64,000 nt of DNA from an uncultured Desulfosoma sp. (GCA_937960435.1 CALGPN010000002.1:1-64000), one strand, 5' to 3'. Shown: positions 1 to 8,762, numbered from the stretch's first letter. The notes: generated by a model not told the origin, from the sequence alone. Program-made: numbers and translations.

Positions 1-220
1 CAAGCTTATTTTCTTGATTTAAGTTAAATGCAGCAGCATAGATTTTCCTTTTGTCTTCATCCGAAATATTAAAAAGCTTAAAATAATCTTCTAAATGATT
101 TTTTTCCTGCTCGCTAAAGTTTTGATCAACATAGATTATAGAGGAAAGTAGGCTTAAATATGCGACCTTTTCACGTTCAGTGTATCGCTCTTGTAAGGGG
201 TGTTTTTTTTCCTGTGACAT
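1..220 (-). CDS. TerB-like protein, partial (runs out of the window on the left)
   Basis: Seen: an open frame on the minus strand starts at an ATG whose complement lies at 218-220 and stays open for 73 codons to the window edge. AAAGGA lies 7 nt before the ATG, a good ribosome binding site. The peptide is helix-rich and charged; residues 11-25 read ERYTEREKVAYLSLL, followed by VDQNFSEQEK and an F-x-L-F-N-I-S turn. From memory this resembles the TerB/TerB-like helical domain found in tellurite-resistance and stress operons. Codon use is AT-rich (TTA, AAA, AAT), unlike every other gene here, so recent transfer is likely. The carboxy end is missing. Its exact role is unknown, and other alpha-helical stress proteins would also fit. 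Confidence 0.6.
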   Translation of the reverse strand, partial: MSQEKKHPLQERYTEREKVAYLSLLSSIIYVDQNFSEQEKNHLEDYFKLFNISDEDKRKIYAAAFNLNQENKL

Positions 221-300
221 ATAGTATTCCTTTCTTTATTAGTATTTTTTTGTTGTTATTGTTTATATAGATAGCGCTTAATGTATAATTACTTTTTTAG
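1..300. other. AT-rich block with a sharp composition boundary near 300
   Basis: The first 300 bases are about 30 percent GC, with long T and A runs, whereas from about position 305 the sequence is over 60 percent GC and stays so to the end of the window. The block holds the start of the TerB-like gene and its AT-rich 5' region (221-300). No integrase, tRNA or direct repeat is visible at the junction, so an insertion end point cannot be defined from this side. Confidence 0.7.
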
Positions 301-356
301 ATCCGCTATACGAAGGGATGAGGTGCTCGACCCGACACCGGCCGAATGTTAATCCT

Positions 357-482
357 TCATTGGCTTCGGGTGTGAATTCGCCCGAGAGCGAGCGTGCGGG
401 CCGCCCAGACGCTTACGGCCGATCCCAGGGCCCACAGGAGCAGGGTCCCAAACCAAGCCAAAACACCCAGGGGTGTCTCCAT
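357..482 (-). CDS. 41-residue single-span membrane protein, unrecognised
   Basis: Seen: a 41-codon frame from an ATG (complement at 480-482) to TGA at 357-359. Its ribosome binding site is strong: AAAGGAGA with a 6 nt gap to the ATG. The peptide begins METPLGVLAWFGTLLLWALG, one hydrophobic helix from about residue 6 to 29, then a basic tail ending RIHTRSQ. That layout (short N terminus, one span, positive tail) is like the small accessory subunits of some symporters, but no family signature is recognised and no large transporter gene adjoins it. Base composition matches the host chromosome. It could also be a remnant of a larger gene. The evidence is the ribosome binding site plus the membrane span. 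Confidence 0.4.
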   Translation of the reverse strand: METPLGVLAWFGTLLLWALGSAVSVWAARTLALGRIHTRSQ

Positions 483-704
483 GTCTTGTCTCCTTTCTGT
501 GACGGCAACGCCCCGAAGGGCGCCCCGGCCCAGTGCCGGTGGTTTTCGACTTCTCGCAAATTTTTGCCTTTCATTTCCGGAATCGGCGTTTCGGACACAA
601 AACATGAAGGAAAAATGTCCTGGAAACGGGTTGCCAGGAAACGGCGAATTTGCGATCTTGACTCGTGTTTTTCGGGATGGCCCCCAGAAAAAGGCGAGAA
701 CCCC
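483..704. other. Non-coding divergent spacer
   Basis: This is the spacer between the 41-codon minus-strand frame and the plus-strand EEP gene. It contains a small hairpin at 509-522 (CGCCC, CGAA loop, GGGCG) and an inverted repeat TCCTGG/CCAGGA at 618-639 with a 10 nt centre, which might be an operator. No convincing sigma-70 pair was found. Confidence 0.4.
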
Positions 705-1511
705 ATGCGCGTCATGACGTTCAATCTGCGCTTTGAAAACGACCGGGACGGCGAAAACAGCTGGGTTTATCGACGGGACCTGGTGGTGGAAACGGTCCGG
801 CGGTACCGGCCCGACCTTTTGGGAACTCAGGAAGGCCGCTGGAGCATGCTCCTCTACCTGGCCGAAAAGCTCGAAGATTATCTGTTGCATGCGCCTCGTC
901 GGGTTCTGGACGACACATGCCAGTATCCCACCCTGTTTGTCCGCAGGGACTCCTGGGCCGTTGAGGACGGTGGGGAGTTTTGGCTGTCCCAAACGCCGGA
1001 GGTGCATCGCAGCAAAGACTGGGACAGTGCCTTCCCGCGGATGATGAGCTGGGCCCGGGTCTCCGAGCGCGAAACGGAAAGGTCCCTGTGGGTTGCCGTA
1101 ACCCACTTGGACCACATCGGCGCCGAAGCGCGACGCGAGCAAGCGCGGATCCTCGCCCGATGGGTCCAGGTCCATCCCGGCGCCCATATCGTCATGGGCG
1201 ATTTCAACGACGGCCCCGAATCGGCGGTGTATCGGATTTTGACCCACCCGGAGGTGGGATTGCACGACACATGGCGTGCCGCCGGAAGGGCTGAGGGAGA
1301 CGAAGACAAAACCCACCACGGCTTTTCCGGTGTACCGCAGAAGAGCCGCATGGATTGGATTTTGGTTTCCGAACATTTCCGTGTTCTGGATGTGCGCATC
1401 GTCCGGGATCACTTCGGGGGACGGTATCCTTCCGACCATTTCCCCTATCTTGCGGATCTTTCATGGACGGCCTCACCGGAGCCCACCCCAACACCGAGGG
1501 AGCAGAGATGA
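705..1511 (+). CDS. Endonuclease/exonuclease/phosphatase (EEP) family hydrolase
   Basis: A protein of 268 residues with the EEP (DNase I-like) signature in order: MTFNLRF at the N terminus with its metal-site Asn, TQEG with the metal-binding Glu near residue 40, THLDHIG in the middle, GDFND near residue 165, and the closing SDHFP motif with the catalytic His. Such enzymes cleave phosphodiester or phosphate-ester bonds using a divalent metal. The substrate (nucleic acid, sphingolipid or sugar phosphate) cannot be told from the sequence. The frame is open much further upstream, but the family begins at this ATG, which has AAGGCGAG 6 nt before it. No signal peptide is seen. The stop overlaps the next start (ATGA), so it is co-translated with the nitrilase gene. 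Confidence 0.85.
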   Translation: MRVMTFNLRFENDRDGENSWVYRRDLVVETVRRYRPDLLGTQEGRWSMLLYLAEKLEDYLLHAPRRVLDDTCQYPTLFVRRDSWAVEDGGEFWLSQTPEVHRSKDWDSAFPRMMSWARVSERETERSLWVAVTHLDHIGAEARREQARILARWVQVHPGAHIVMGDFNDGPESAVYRILTHPEVGLHDTWRAAGRAEGDEDKTHHGFSGVPQKSRMDWILVSEHFRVLDVRIVRDHFGGRYPSDHFPYLADLSWTASPEPTPTPREQR

Positions 1512-2320
1512 AGGACATCATTCGAGTGGCTCTCGTGCAGCCCAAGCCCTATCCCGAATTCGGCGACCCGAGAAATATCGGCCACGGCCTGCATCTCCTG
1601 GAAAAATGTCGAGGCCAAGATCTCGATGTGGTGTGCTTTCCCGAGTACTTTCCGTTCGTGGGCGAAGAGGAACTGGCCCAGGCCGCCAGGGACCTTCGCA
1701 CCTACATCGTCGCCGGGCTGGTGGAACAGGAACGGGACCGGTTTTACAACACCGCGACTCTTTTTGATCGTTCCGGAAGGATCTTGGGCCGTCAGCGCAA
1801 AGTCAACCTAGGCGCCTTGGAACGGGATCATCTGCACATGACGCCTGGGGACGGTGTTTTTCGAGCCTTCCCGGTGGATTTTGGAAAGATCGGCATTCCC
1901 GTGTGCATCGATTTCTGGGGACAGCCGGAAGCCGCCAAACAATTGGTGGATCAAGGTGTGGAGGTCATTTTCAACATCAGTATTTTCCCCATTCTTCGAG
2001 GGCATTGGAAAACGGGGGCGCTGGTTCGGGCTTTCGACAACTTCTGTGCCGTGGTCGGCGTAAATACGGCCGACTACAATGCGCTCATCGACGGGCGCCG
2101 ATATCATCAGCACGGAGGCGGCAGTTTCGTCATCCAGCCGCCGCGCCTTTTGGACAAGGCGGCGTTTCGCCGCTGGTTCCGAAGTCTGGACCGTATCGAT
2201 GATTGGGTGACGGTGGAACTGGACGAGCTGGAACAGGTGCACATCGCGGAAATCTCTCTCGGGTCCGTGCGGCGGTACCGTCGGGAATTTTGGAATCGGT
2301 TCGGTTTCCAGCGGGTGTAA
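1508..2320 (+). CDS. Carbon-nitrogen hydrolase (nitrilase superfamily)
   Basis: This 270-residue protein carries the nitrilase catalytic triad: Glu46 in CFPEYFPF, Lys98 in GRQRKVNL and Cys133 in GIPVCIDFWG. The superfamily hydrolyses nitriles, amides or carbamyl groups through a Cys thioester. The sequence does not fit the well-known biotinidase, NAD synthetase or beta-ureidopropionase groups closely enough to name a substrate. The start overlaps the EEP stop by 4 nt, and the moeA-like gene begins 16 nt after its stop, so the three genes look like one operon. The C-terminal third (GSVRRYRREFWNRFG) is basic and ordinary for the family. An omega-amidase or N-carbamoyl hydrolase role is possible but not shown. 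Confidence 0.85.
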   Translation: MKDIIRVALVQPKPYPEFGDPRNIGHGLHLLEKCRGQDLDVVCFPEYFPFVGEEELAQAARDLRTYIVAGLVEQERDRFYNTATLFDRSGRILGRQRKVNLGALERDHLHMTPGDGVFRAFPVDFGKIGIPVCIDFWGQPEAAKQLVDQGVEVIFNISIFPILRGHWKTGALVRAFDNFCAVVGVNTADYNALIDGRRYHQHGGGSFVIQPPRLLDKAAFRRWFRSLDRIDDWVTVELDELEQVHIAEISLGSVRRYRREFWNRFGFQRV

Positions 2321-2336
2321 GAGGGCGACGCGACGG

Positions 2337-4286
2337 ATGAAGCGAAAAATCTATTTGCAAATGCACACGCTGGAAGAGGCTCGGGACAAGTGGCGTCGAG
2401 CCGTGGGGGATCGGCGTACGGCGGTGGAACGGCTGCCCGTGCCCGAGGCCTTGGGCCGGGTCCTTGCGGAGCCCGTAACGGCGAAAGTGTCCGTTCCCCA
2501 TTACCACGGCGCGGCCATGGACGGCTACGCCGTCAAGGCATCGGACACTTTCGGGGCGGCGTCCGTCCGTCCGAAACACCTCATTGTGGGCACCCAGGCG
2601 TTTGCGGTGGATACCGGCGATCCCATGCCCCCGGGGACCGATGCGGTGATCATGATCGAACACGTCCATCCGGTGGACGCCCACACCATCGAAATTCGAT
2701 CGGCGGCCTTTCCCTGGCAGCATGTGCGCAAGGTCGGCGAGGACATTGTCGCGGGCGAGTTGCTCCTTCCCCAGCAACATCGGCTCCGCCCGGCGGACCT
2801 GGGAGCCCTGCTGGCCTCGGGGGTTTCCATGGTTTCGGTTTACGCCAAACCGCGCGTGTGGATCCAGCCGACGGGGACCGAACTGGTCCCTGCCGATGAA
2901 GCCGCCCAGGCGGCTCCTGGCCAAATCGTGGAATTCAACGGCACGGTCATTGCCGCCATGGTGAGCCAAGAAGGCGGGCTCGCCCGGCTTCATCCGGGTA
3001 TCCGAGACGACGAAACGGCGCTTCGGGCTCGAATGAAAGACGCGGCACGGTCCGATGCGGACGTCATCGTCTTCAACGCGGGATCGTCGGCGGGGTCTGA
3101 AGATTTCACGGCGTCCCTCGTTCAAGAACTGGGGACGCTTCTCGTGCACGGTGTGGCCATGATGCCGGGCAAACCGGTGCTGTTGGGGCTTGTGGAGAGC
3201 AAGCCCTTTATCGGTCTTCCCGGATATCCCGTTTCGGCCGTCATGGCCTTCGAACAATTCGTCCGGCCGCTGCTGTGGTGGCTTCAGGGTCTCGCCGAAC
3301 CCGCCCAGCCTGCGGTGGAAGCCGTCATGGGCCGCAAGATGCCGTCCAAACTGGGGTTGGAGGAATTCCTGCGGGTCATCGTGGGTCGGGTGCAGAACCG
3401 TCTCGTGGCCATGCCGCTGCAGCGGGGCGCAGGCGTCATCACTTCTTTGGTCCGGGCCGACGGATTGGTGCAGATCCCCCAGGAATCCGAAGGGATCAAC
3501 GAAGGAGCTTCGGTTCGGGTGCGGCTTCTGCGGACCGAAGAGGAGCTGGACCATACGCTGATCATGATCGGAAGTCACGACAACACCCTGGACGTGCTGG
3601 CGGCCGAGCTCAAAAAGGTGGACCCCCGTCTGCATCTTTCTTCCAGCAATGTGGGAAGCCTGGGCGGCCTTCTGGCCGTGCGGCGCGGCCAGGCCCATTG
3701 CGCCGGAGCTCATCTTTTGGATACGGAAACGGGCGACTACAACCGTTCCTACGTGGAACGCTACCTTCAGGGGACGCCCGTGCGGTTGGTTCGGCTGGTG
3801 CGCCGTCGCCAGGGTCTGGTGGTGGCGCCGGGGAATCCGAAGCACATCCGGGGGATCGAGGACCTCTTCCGGCCCGACGTGCGTTTCGTGAATCGGCAAG
3901 CGGGATCCGGAACGCGGATCCTCCTGGACTACGAATTGGCCAAGATCGGCCGAACCCCTGAAGGGATCCACGGTTACGACTGGGAAGAATACACCCACAT
4001 GGCCGTGGCCGTGAATGTGCTCAGCGGAATCGCCGACTGCGGCATGGCCATCTATGCGGCGGCCAAGGCCATGGGGCTGGATTTCATCCCTTTGTGCGAG
4101 GAATGCTACGATTTGGTGATTCCGGAAGGGTGCTGGGAGGATCCGAAGATCGGCCGGCTTCTGGACGTGATCGTCTCCGAGCGATTCCGGCATCAGGTGC
4201 AGTCCCTGGGGGGGTACGACCCCGCGGAATCGGGGACTATCGTGGGCTCGTGGGACGGTGTCGCCTGGAAAGAGGCAGCCGACTGA
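2337..4286 (+). CDS. moeA: MoeA-type molybdopterin molybdenumtransferase fused to a PBP-like domain
   Basis: A 649-residue two-part protein. Residues 1 to about 410 are MoeA-like: the N-terminal HGAAMDGYAV segment, the MoCF-fold stretch with GSSAGSEDFTASLV and the GLPGYPVSAVMAFEQF helix. MoeA inserts molybdenum or tungsten into adenylylated molybdopterin. Residues from about 430 to the end form a periplasmic-binding-protein-like domain (SSNVGSLGG, then FVNRQAGSGTR, then YDWEEYTHMAVAVNVLSG), the type found attached to MoeA or to LysR/ModE-like regulators and thought to bind molybdate or tungstate. No signal peptide is present, so the binding domain works in the cytoplasm. The ribosome binding site is weak, consistent with coupling to the upstream gene. 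The 3' end overlaps the convergent murJ gene by 50 nt. Confidence 0.9.
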   Translation: MKRKIYLQMHTLEEARDKWRRAVGDRRTAVERLPVPEALGRVLAEPVTAKVSVPHYHGAAMDGYAVKASDTFGAASVRPKHLIVGTQAFAVDTGDPMPPGTDAVIMIEHVHPVDAHTIEIRSAAFPWQHVRKVGEDIVAGELLLPQQHRLRPADLGALLASGVSMVSVYAKPRVWIQPTGTELVPADEAAQAAPGQIVEFNGTVIAAMVSQEGGLARLHPGIRDDETALRARMKDAARSDADVIVFNAGSSAGSEDFTASLVQELGTLLVHGVAMMPGKPVLLGLVESKPFIGLPGYPVSAVMAFEQFVRPLLWWLQGLAEPAQPAVEAVMGRKMPSKLGLEEFLRVIVGRVQNRLVAMPLQRGAGVITSLVRADGLVQIPQESEGINEGASVRVRLLRTEEELDHTLIMIGSHDNTLDVLAAELKKVDPRLHLSSSNVGSLGGLLAVRRGQAHCAGAHLLDTETGDYNRSYVERYLQGTPVRLVRLVRRRQGLVVAPGNPKHIRGIEDLFRPDVRFVNRQAGSGTRILLDYELAKIGRTPEGIHGYDWEEYTHMAVAVNVLSGIADCGMAIYAAAKAMGLDFIPLCEECYDLVIPEGCWEDPKIGRLLDVIVSERFRHQVQSLGGYDPAESGTIVGSWDGVAWKEAAD

Positions 4287-5814
4287 AGAAAGGATCCACA
4301 AGATCGGCGGCGAATCGACGCCCCAGGGCGGCGAAGCCGAGAGCGAACGCCATAGCGGACAAAGCCAGTTGGGTGAAGGCCTGAGCGTACAGGTTGCCAA
4401 GGGGCCACAGGCTCGGTAACAAAAGACCGGCTGCGGCTGGGATCAAAGCGGCCGTGCTGACGGCGGTGATCTTGAGGGCCGAGGCGCCGAGTCCCTCAAA
4501 GGCCTGTGCGCCCAACCGAGCGCGCCACCGGAGGCTGAGCCCCAGCGTATAGAGCGCCACGGACAGGGCGCTGGCCGCGGCCACGCCGCGGACGCCGAAG
4601 CGCCTGGCGGCAATGAAATAAATCGGGATGGCGGCTACGGTGCACAGCGTGCCGATGACCGCCGGGGTCACCGTGTCCTGCCGCGCATAATAGCCCCGAC
4701 CCAGGATCTGTTGGATCCCCCAGCAGAAAACCACGCTGAGAAGAATCCGCAAAGCCCACACGGTTTCCACGGTGTCCGCCGCGCTGAAACGCCCCTGCTG
4801 GAAAATGAGGACAACGATGGGTTCCGCGGCCAGAATCATCCACAGGGATAGAGGGATGAGTACGGCCAGGGTGTTTCGGAAAGCGGTGCTGAGCGTCTCG
4901 AAGAACTTTCGGGCGTTGCCGGAAGCATAGGCTTCGGCCAAAAACGGGAAGGATGCCGTTCCTGCGGCCTGAGCCACCACCCCGACGGGAACAAGCATAA
5001 TGCGCCGCGCGTAATTGAGCCAACTGATGGCACCGACGGCGGCGAGGGACCCGAAGACGCGCACAAGTTGTTCGTCCAAAACGACCACCGACTGGCCTAC
5101 CATGAGCGGCAGTGCCAAAGCGAGGAATTTCTTCAAGGACGGGTGCCACACAACCCATCGCCATCGAAAATCGCCGCCGAACCGCACCGCCGTCAACGGC
5201 AGCAAAAAATTCCCGAGAAACGCGCCCGAAAGAACGCCCCAACAGAACCCCTCCATGCCGAAGCGGCGCATCAAAACCCCCAAGGCGATGATGAACGCAT
5301 TGTAAACGAGCGGGCTAAGGGCCGGCGCCTGGAACTGCTTTCTCAGATAGAGCACGGCGCTGCAGCATGAACCCAAGAGAAAAAAAATCTGGGCCGGGGC
5401 GATGATGCGAAGAAAATAGGCGAGGCGTTCCGCCGCTTGGGGGCTGAGACCCGGGGCCGCCCAATGGGACAGCGGGTTTGCCCAGACCATGACGGCCGCA
5501 GTAAGTGCCGAACTGATGACGGCCGTCCAAAAAAGAACGGCCGAAAAGAATCGCCAGGCGTCTTCTTCATCTTTTTGAAATTTTTCGCTGAGAATCGGGA
5601 TGAGGGTAATGGAAAAATACGCTCCGGCCAGAAGGTAATTGATGAAGTCCGGGATGACGAAGGCCGCGAAGTAGACGTCCGATTCTTCCGTCGCCCCGAA
5701 ATAATAGGAAATCACCTTGTCTCGAAAGAGGCCCATGAACCGGGACAGCAGGACACTTCCCCCGAGGAGGGCGGCGGCCCATCCCATAGCTTGGCGGCGA
5801 TGCCAGAACGCCAT
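4237..5814 (-). CDS. murJ: MurJ/MviN lipid II flippase
   Basis: This 525-residue polytopic membrane protein has the MviN/MurJ N-terminal signature LLSRFMGLFRDKVISYYFGA, followed by DVYFAAFVIPDF, and about 14 hydrophobic spans. MurJ moves lipid II across the inner membrane for peptidoglycan synthesis. The length is normal for the family. It is the last gene of a minus-strand run and begins 6 nt after the BKACE gene stop, so it is probably cotranscribed with a transporter and catabolic gene, an unusual partnership. Its 3' end overlaps the end of the moeA fusion on the other strand by 50 nt. A related exporter of the same MOP superfamily is the main alternative, but the N-terminal motif is typical. 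Confidence 0.9.
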   Translation of the reverse strand: MAFWHRRQAMGWAAALLGGSVLLSRFMGLFRDKVISYYFGATEESDVYFAAFVIPDFINYLLAGAYFSITLIPILSEKFQKDEEDAWRFFSAVLFWTAVISSALTAAVMVWANPLSHWAAPGLSPQAAERLAYFLRIIAPAQIFFLLGSCCSAVLYLRKQFQAPALSPLVYNAFIIALGVLMRRFGMEGFCWGVLSGAFLGNFLLPLTAVRFGGDFRWRWVVWHPSLKKFLALALPLMVGQSVVVLDEQLVRVFGSLAAVGAISWLNYARRIMLVPVGVVAQAAGTASFPFLAEAYASGNARKFFETLSTAFRNTLAVLIPLSLWMILAAEPIVVLIFQQGRFSAADTVETVWALRILLSVVFCWGIQQILGRGYYARQDTVTPAVIGTLCTVAAIPIYFIAARRFGVRGVAAASALSVALYTLGLSLRWRARLGAQAFEGLGASALKITAVSTAALIPAAAGLLLPSLWPLGNLYAQAFTQLALSAMAFALGFAALGRRFAADLVDPFFSRLPLSRRHRPTSPR

Positions 5815-5820
5815 AGCCGG

Positions 5821-6669
5821 TCAGTCCACCATGGTGAGGATGAGGTCCTTTCGGGCCGGATCCAGGGACAAGATGCGTCGAGCTTCGTCCGGGGTGGCGA
5901 TTTCGCGGCCGGTTTCCCGGGCGATCCGGACGACTTTTTCCACTAGCCTCGGGTTGGTGGCCGGAGAACCGTCGGGCATGAAGAGATTGTCCTCCAGTCC
6001 CACGCGCACGTGGCCCCCCATGACAATGGCGGCAGTGGCCAAGGGAATTTCCGCTTTGCCGATGCCGGCCACGCTCCAGGTGGAGCCGGGAGGGATGCTT
6101 TCGGAAAGAAAAAGCAGGTTCTTGATCGATCCGGGCATGGAACCGGGCGCGCCCAGGACAAAGTCGAAATGAAGCGGCGGGTCAATGAGGCCTTTGCGTT
6201 GCAAGTAAAGGGCGTTGTGGATCATACCCGTTTCAAACACCTCGATTTCGGGTTTGACACCCGTCTCTTTGAATACCCCGGCCAAGAACTCGATAAATTG
6301 CGGCGAATTTTCGTACACGATCCCCGGCAGGTTGTTGGATCCCGTGGTGAAGGAGGCCATCTCCGGCAGGAGCCTCACGGGGTTCGCCCGGGCTTCCCAG
6401 TCTTTGCCCGCTCGAGCACCCGTCGAAAGCTGAAGGATCACCTCCGGGGCGAGTTCCTTGATACGCCGCACGTTTTCCTTAAAACGAGCGATATCCAAAG
6501 TGGGCCGAAAATTTTCATCCCGGGCGTGGACATGGAAAACGACGGCACCCGCATCAGCGCATCGGCGGACGTCTTGGGCGATTTCCTCGGCGGTCATGGG
6601 CACGTGGGGGTTCATGGCCTTTGTAGGGACATTGCCGGTGAGGGCCACTGTAATCACCAACTTTTCCAT
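5821..6669 (-). CDS. BKACE-family beta-keto acid cleavage enzyme (DUF849)
   Basis: A 282-residue TIM-barrel enzyme of the BKACE family (prototype: 3-keto-5-aminohexanoate cleavage enzyme, Kce). Seen: KLVITVALTGNVPTK at the N terminus, VVFHVHARDE with the two zinc-binding His residues, LSTGARAG, and GGHVRVGLEDNLF with the conserved Glu. The family condenses a beta-keto acid with acetyl-CoA to give acetoacetate and a new CoA ester; the substrate varies widely. The start at 6669 has GGAGAA 8 nt upstream and fits the usual family N terminus. An ATG at 6693, overlapping the TRAP stop as TGATG, would add eight residues. It lies directly after a TAXI-TRAP transporter, which probably imports the substrate. 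Confidence 0.9.
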   Translation of the reverse strand: MEKLVITVALTGNVPTKAMNPHVPMTAEEIAQDVRRCADAGAVVFHVHARDENFRPTLDIARFKENVRRIKELAPEVILQLSTGARAGKDWEARANPVRLLPEMASFTTGSNNLPGIVYENSPQFIEFLAGVFKETGVKPEIEVFETGMIHNALYLQRKGLIDPPLHFDFVLGAPGSMPGSIKNLLFLSESIPPGSTWSVAGIGKAEIPLATAAIVMGGHVRVGLEDNLFMPDGSPATNPRLVEKVVRIARETGREIATPDEARRILSLDPARKDLILTMVD

Positions 6670-6692
6670 GGAAAGCGTTCTCCGATTTGACA

Positions 6693-8762
6693 TCAGGCCG
6701 CCTTGGGCCCCGGGGTTCTCGGGCTGCGGACCCTCTGCAAAAGGTAAACGAAAACGAAAAGCCCCAACCCTACCCCGTACATCCAGTAACGGTTTTCATA
6801 GGACACGCCGCACCAGGAGGCGATAAGATCCGGGCGCATGAGGGTGAGGGTGACGCCGAGCAGCAGGGGGATCTCGTAAATACGGTTGCGGGTGATGAGC
6901 CACCCTTGAGTGGCGGCGGCAAAGGCGAAATTGCCGAAACAGGCCATGGCGAAAATGAGCAACCCCTGGGTCCAACTGTTCACACTGTGCAGAATGAGGT
7001 CATAATTAAAAATGAACATAAACGGCAAGATAGCCGTGCGGATGTCATACATGAACCCCTGCAAACCCGTTCGGATGGGGTCGGATCGGGCGATGGCTGA
7101 GGCGGCGTAGGCTGCAAGCCCCACAGGCGGAGTGTCATCGGCCAGAATGCCGAAGAAAAAGCAGAACAAATGCGCTGCCATGAGCGGCACTTCGAAGCCG
7201 TAGGAGGCTCCCACGGTGACGATGGCGGGGGCGGTGAGCGACGCCATGACGATGTAGGTTGCGGTAGTCGGCAGGCCCATGCCGATAATGAGGCTGGCGA
7301 TGGCCGTGATCACAAGGAGCAGATAGATGTTCCCACCGGCCAGGGCATCCACGATCTGATTGACCAAGCCTCCCAAGCCCATGGCCACCACGCCGACGAT
7401 GATGCCCGCTGCGGCCGTCGCCATGGCCACACTGACCATGTTGCGGGCCCCGGAAACCAAAGAGGACAGGATGTTCATGAAACCCTGTTTCAGCGCCGGG
7501 AAAACCGGTTCCTTGTTTTTCACGGCCCGAACGCACGGCTGGACAAGCATGAGCAGGGCCAGGACCCAAATGGCGTTAAAGGCGGAGGACTGAGGGGTAT
7601 GCCGAAGGACCACCAGTTCGTAGAGCAGCATGATCAAAGGGATAAGATACTGGAGTCCGCTCACGAGGGTTTTGAAAAACGGCGGCAGCTCTTCCCGGGG
7701 CAGCCCTTTGAGGCCCAGCTTCGAGGCTTCGATGTGGGAGATGAAAAGAAGCGCCGCGTAGGATGCGAAGGCGGGAATCGCCGCGGCTTTGACCACGGCG
7801 ATATAAGGGACGCTCACATACTCGGCGATAATAAAGGCCGCAGCCCCCATAATAGGCGGCGCGAGCTGGCCGTCCGTGCTGGCCGCCACCTCGATGGCCG
7901 CGGCCTTGGTCGGTGGATAGCCTACGCGTTTCATGAGCGGGATCGTGAAGGTGCCCGTGGTGACCACATTGGCGATGCTGGATCCCGAAACCAAGCCCGT
8001 GAGCCCGCTGCTTAAGATGGCCGCTTTGGCCGGGCCTCCTTTAAAGCCGCCCAAGAGACTCAAGGCCAACTGGATGAAAAACTGCCCCGCCCCGGCTTTT
8101 TCCAGCATGGATCCGAAGAGCACGAACAAGAAAACAATGGTTGCCGAGACATCCAAAGGAATGCCGTAGATGCCTTCCGTGGACATGGTCATTTGCCCGA
8201 CAAAGCGGTTGAGGGAGACCCCTTTGAAGGCGATCACGTCGGGCATGTAGGGACCGTAGAAGGCATAAAGCGTAAAAACCACGCCGATCAAAGACAGCGC
8301 CGGGCCGATGGTTCGTCGAGCCGCTTCCAAAAGCAGGACAAGGAGTAGGAACCCCATCACGATGTCTCTCGGGATGGGCGCCCCGTAGCGCATCACGATG
8401 CCTTGGTAATCGATGATGACATAAAGAGCCGCAAAGGCGGCTAAGGGGGCGAGCACCCAATCCATGAGCGGGACATGGTCGGTGGCGGCCCAAAATTTGA
8501 TTCCCAAGCGCGGTTTTCGAAACATGGGAAAGCTGAGATAGACGACGAAAATGGCGAAGGCCAGGTGGATTGCCCGAACGTACCAAGAATCCAAAATGAG
8601 CCAACTGGCGATGGAGAGCTGAAAAAGGGACCAGGCGACGCAGGCGGCGCCGACGATGTACTTGGGAAAACCCCGGCCGGTCCGGGTCCCTCCCGTTTCC
8701 TCCTGAGCCAATTTGTGTGCCAGTTCTAAACCGGTATCCTTGTCCTGGGGGGCGGTGGTCAT
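6693..8762 (-). CDS. TRAP transporter permease, fused 4TM/12TM (TAXI type)
   Basis: This 689-residue inner-membrane protein has more than a dozen hydrophobic spans. The N-terminal part (about residues 30-150) matches the small DctQ-like unit and the rest the DctM-like large unit, with characteristic stretches GFLLLVLLLEAARRTIGPAL and SGLVSGSSIANVVTTGTFTI, PTKAAAIEVAASTDGQLAPP and GMGLPTTATYIV. Fused permeases of this kind pair with TAXI binding proteins, and a TAXI gene lies directly upstream. Transport is driven by an ion gradient, usually sodium or protons, and substrates are usually organic acids or amino acids. The BKACE gene follows with a one-base overlap. The substrate is not determined by sequence. 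Confidence 0.93.
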   Translation of the reverse strand: MTTAPQDKDTGLELAHKLAQEETGGTRTGRGFPKYIVGAACVAWSLFQLSIASWLILDSWYVRAIHLAFAIFVVYLSFPMFRKPRLGIKFWAATDHVPLMDWVLAPLAAFAALYVIIDYQGIVMRYGAPIPRDIVMGFLLLVLLLEAARRTIGPALSLIGVVFTLYAFYGPYMPDVIAFKGVSLNRFVGQMTMSTEGIYGIPLDVSATIVFLFVLFGSMLEKAGAGQFFIQLALSLLGGFKGGPAKAAILSSGLTGLVSGSSIANVVTTGTFTIPLMKRVGYPPTKAAAIEVAASTDGQLAPPIMGAAAFIIAEYVSVPYIAVVKAAAIPAFASYAALLFISHIEASKLGLKGLPREELPPFFKTLVSGLQYLIPLIMLLYELVVLRHTPQSSAFNAIWVLALLMLVQPCVRAVKNKEPVFPALKQGFMNILSSLVSGARNMVSVAMATAAAGIIVGVVAMGLGGLVNQIVDALAGGNIYLLLVITAIASLIIGMGLPTTATYIVMASLTAPAIVTVGASYGFEVPLMAAHLFCFFFGILADDTPPVGLAAYAASAIARSDPIRTGLQGFMYDIRTAILPFMFIFNYDLILHSVNSWTQGLLIFAMACFGNFAFAAATQGWLITRNRIYEIPLLLGVTLTLMRPDLIASWCGVSYENRYWMYGVGLGLFVFVYLLQRVRSPRTPGPKAA

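Noticed and set aside
318-704. Upstream extension of the EEP hydrolase gene
   Set aside because: The extra 129 residues have no protein-like pattern, the EEP fold begins at the ATG at 705, and a small minus-strand frame with a good ribosome binding site occupies part of the region.
2130-4400. A 2.2-kb open frame on the minus strand across the moeA fusion
   Set aside because: It is rich in His, Arg and Pro, matches no family and lies exactly opposite a well-supported gene; long antisense frames are expected at this GC content.
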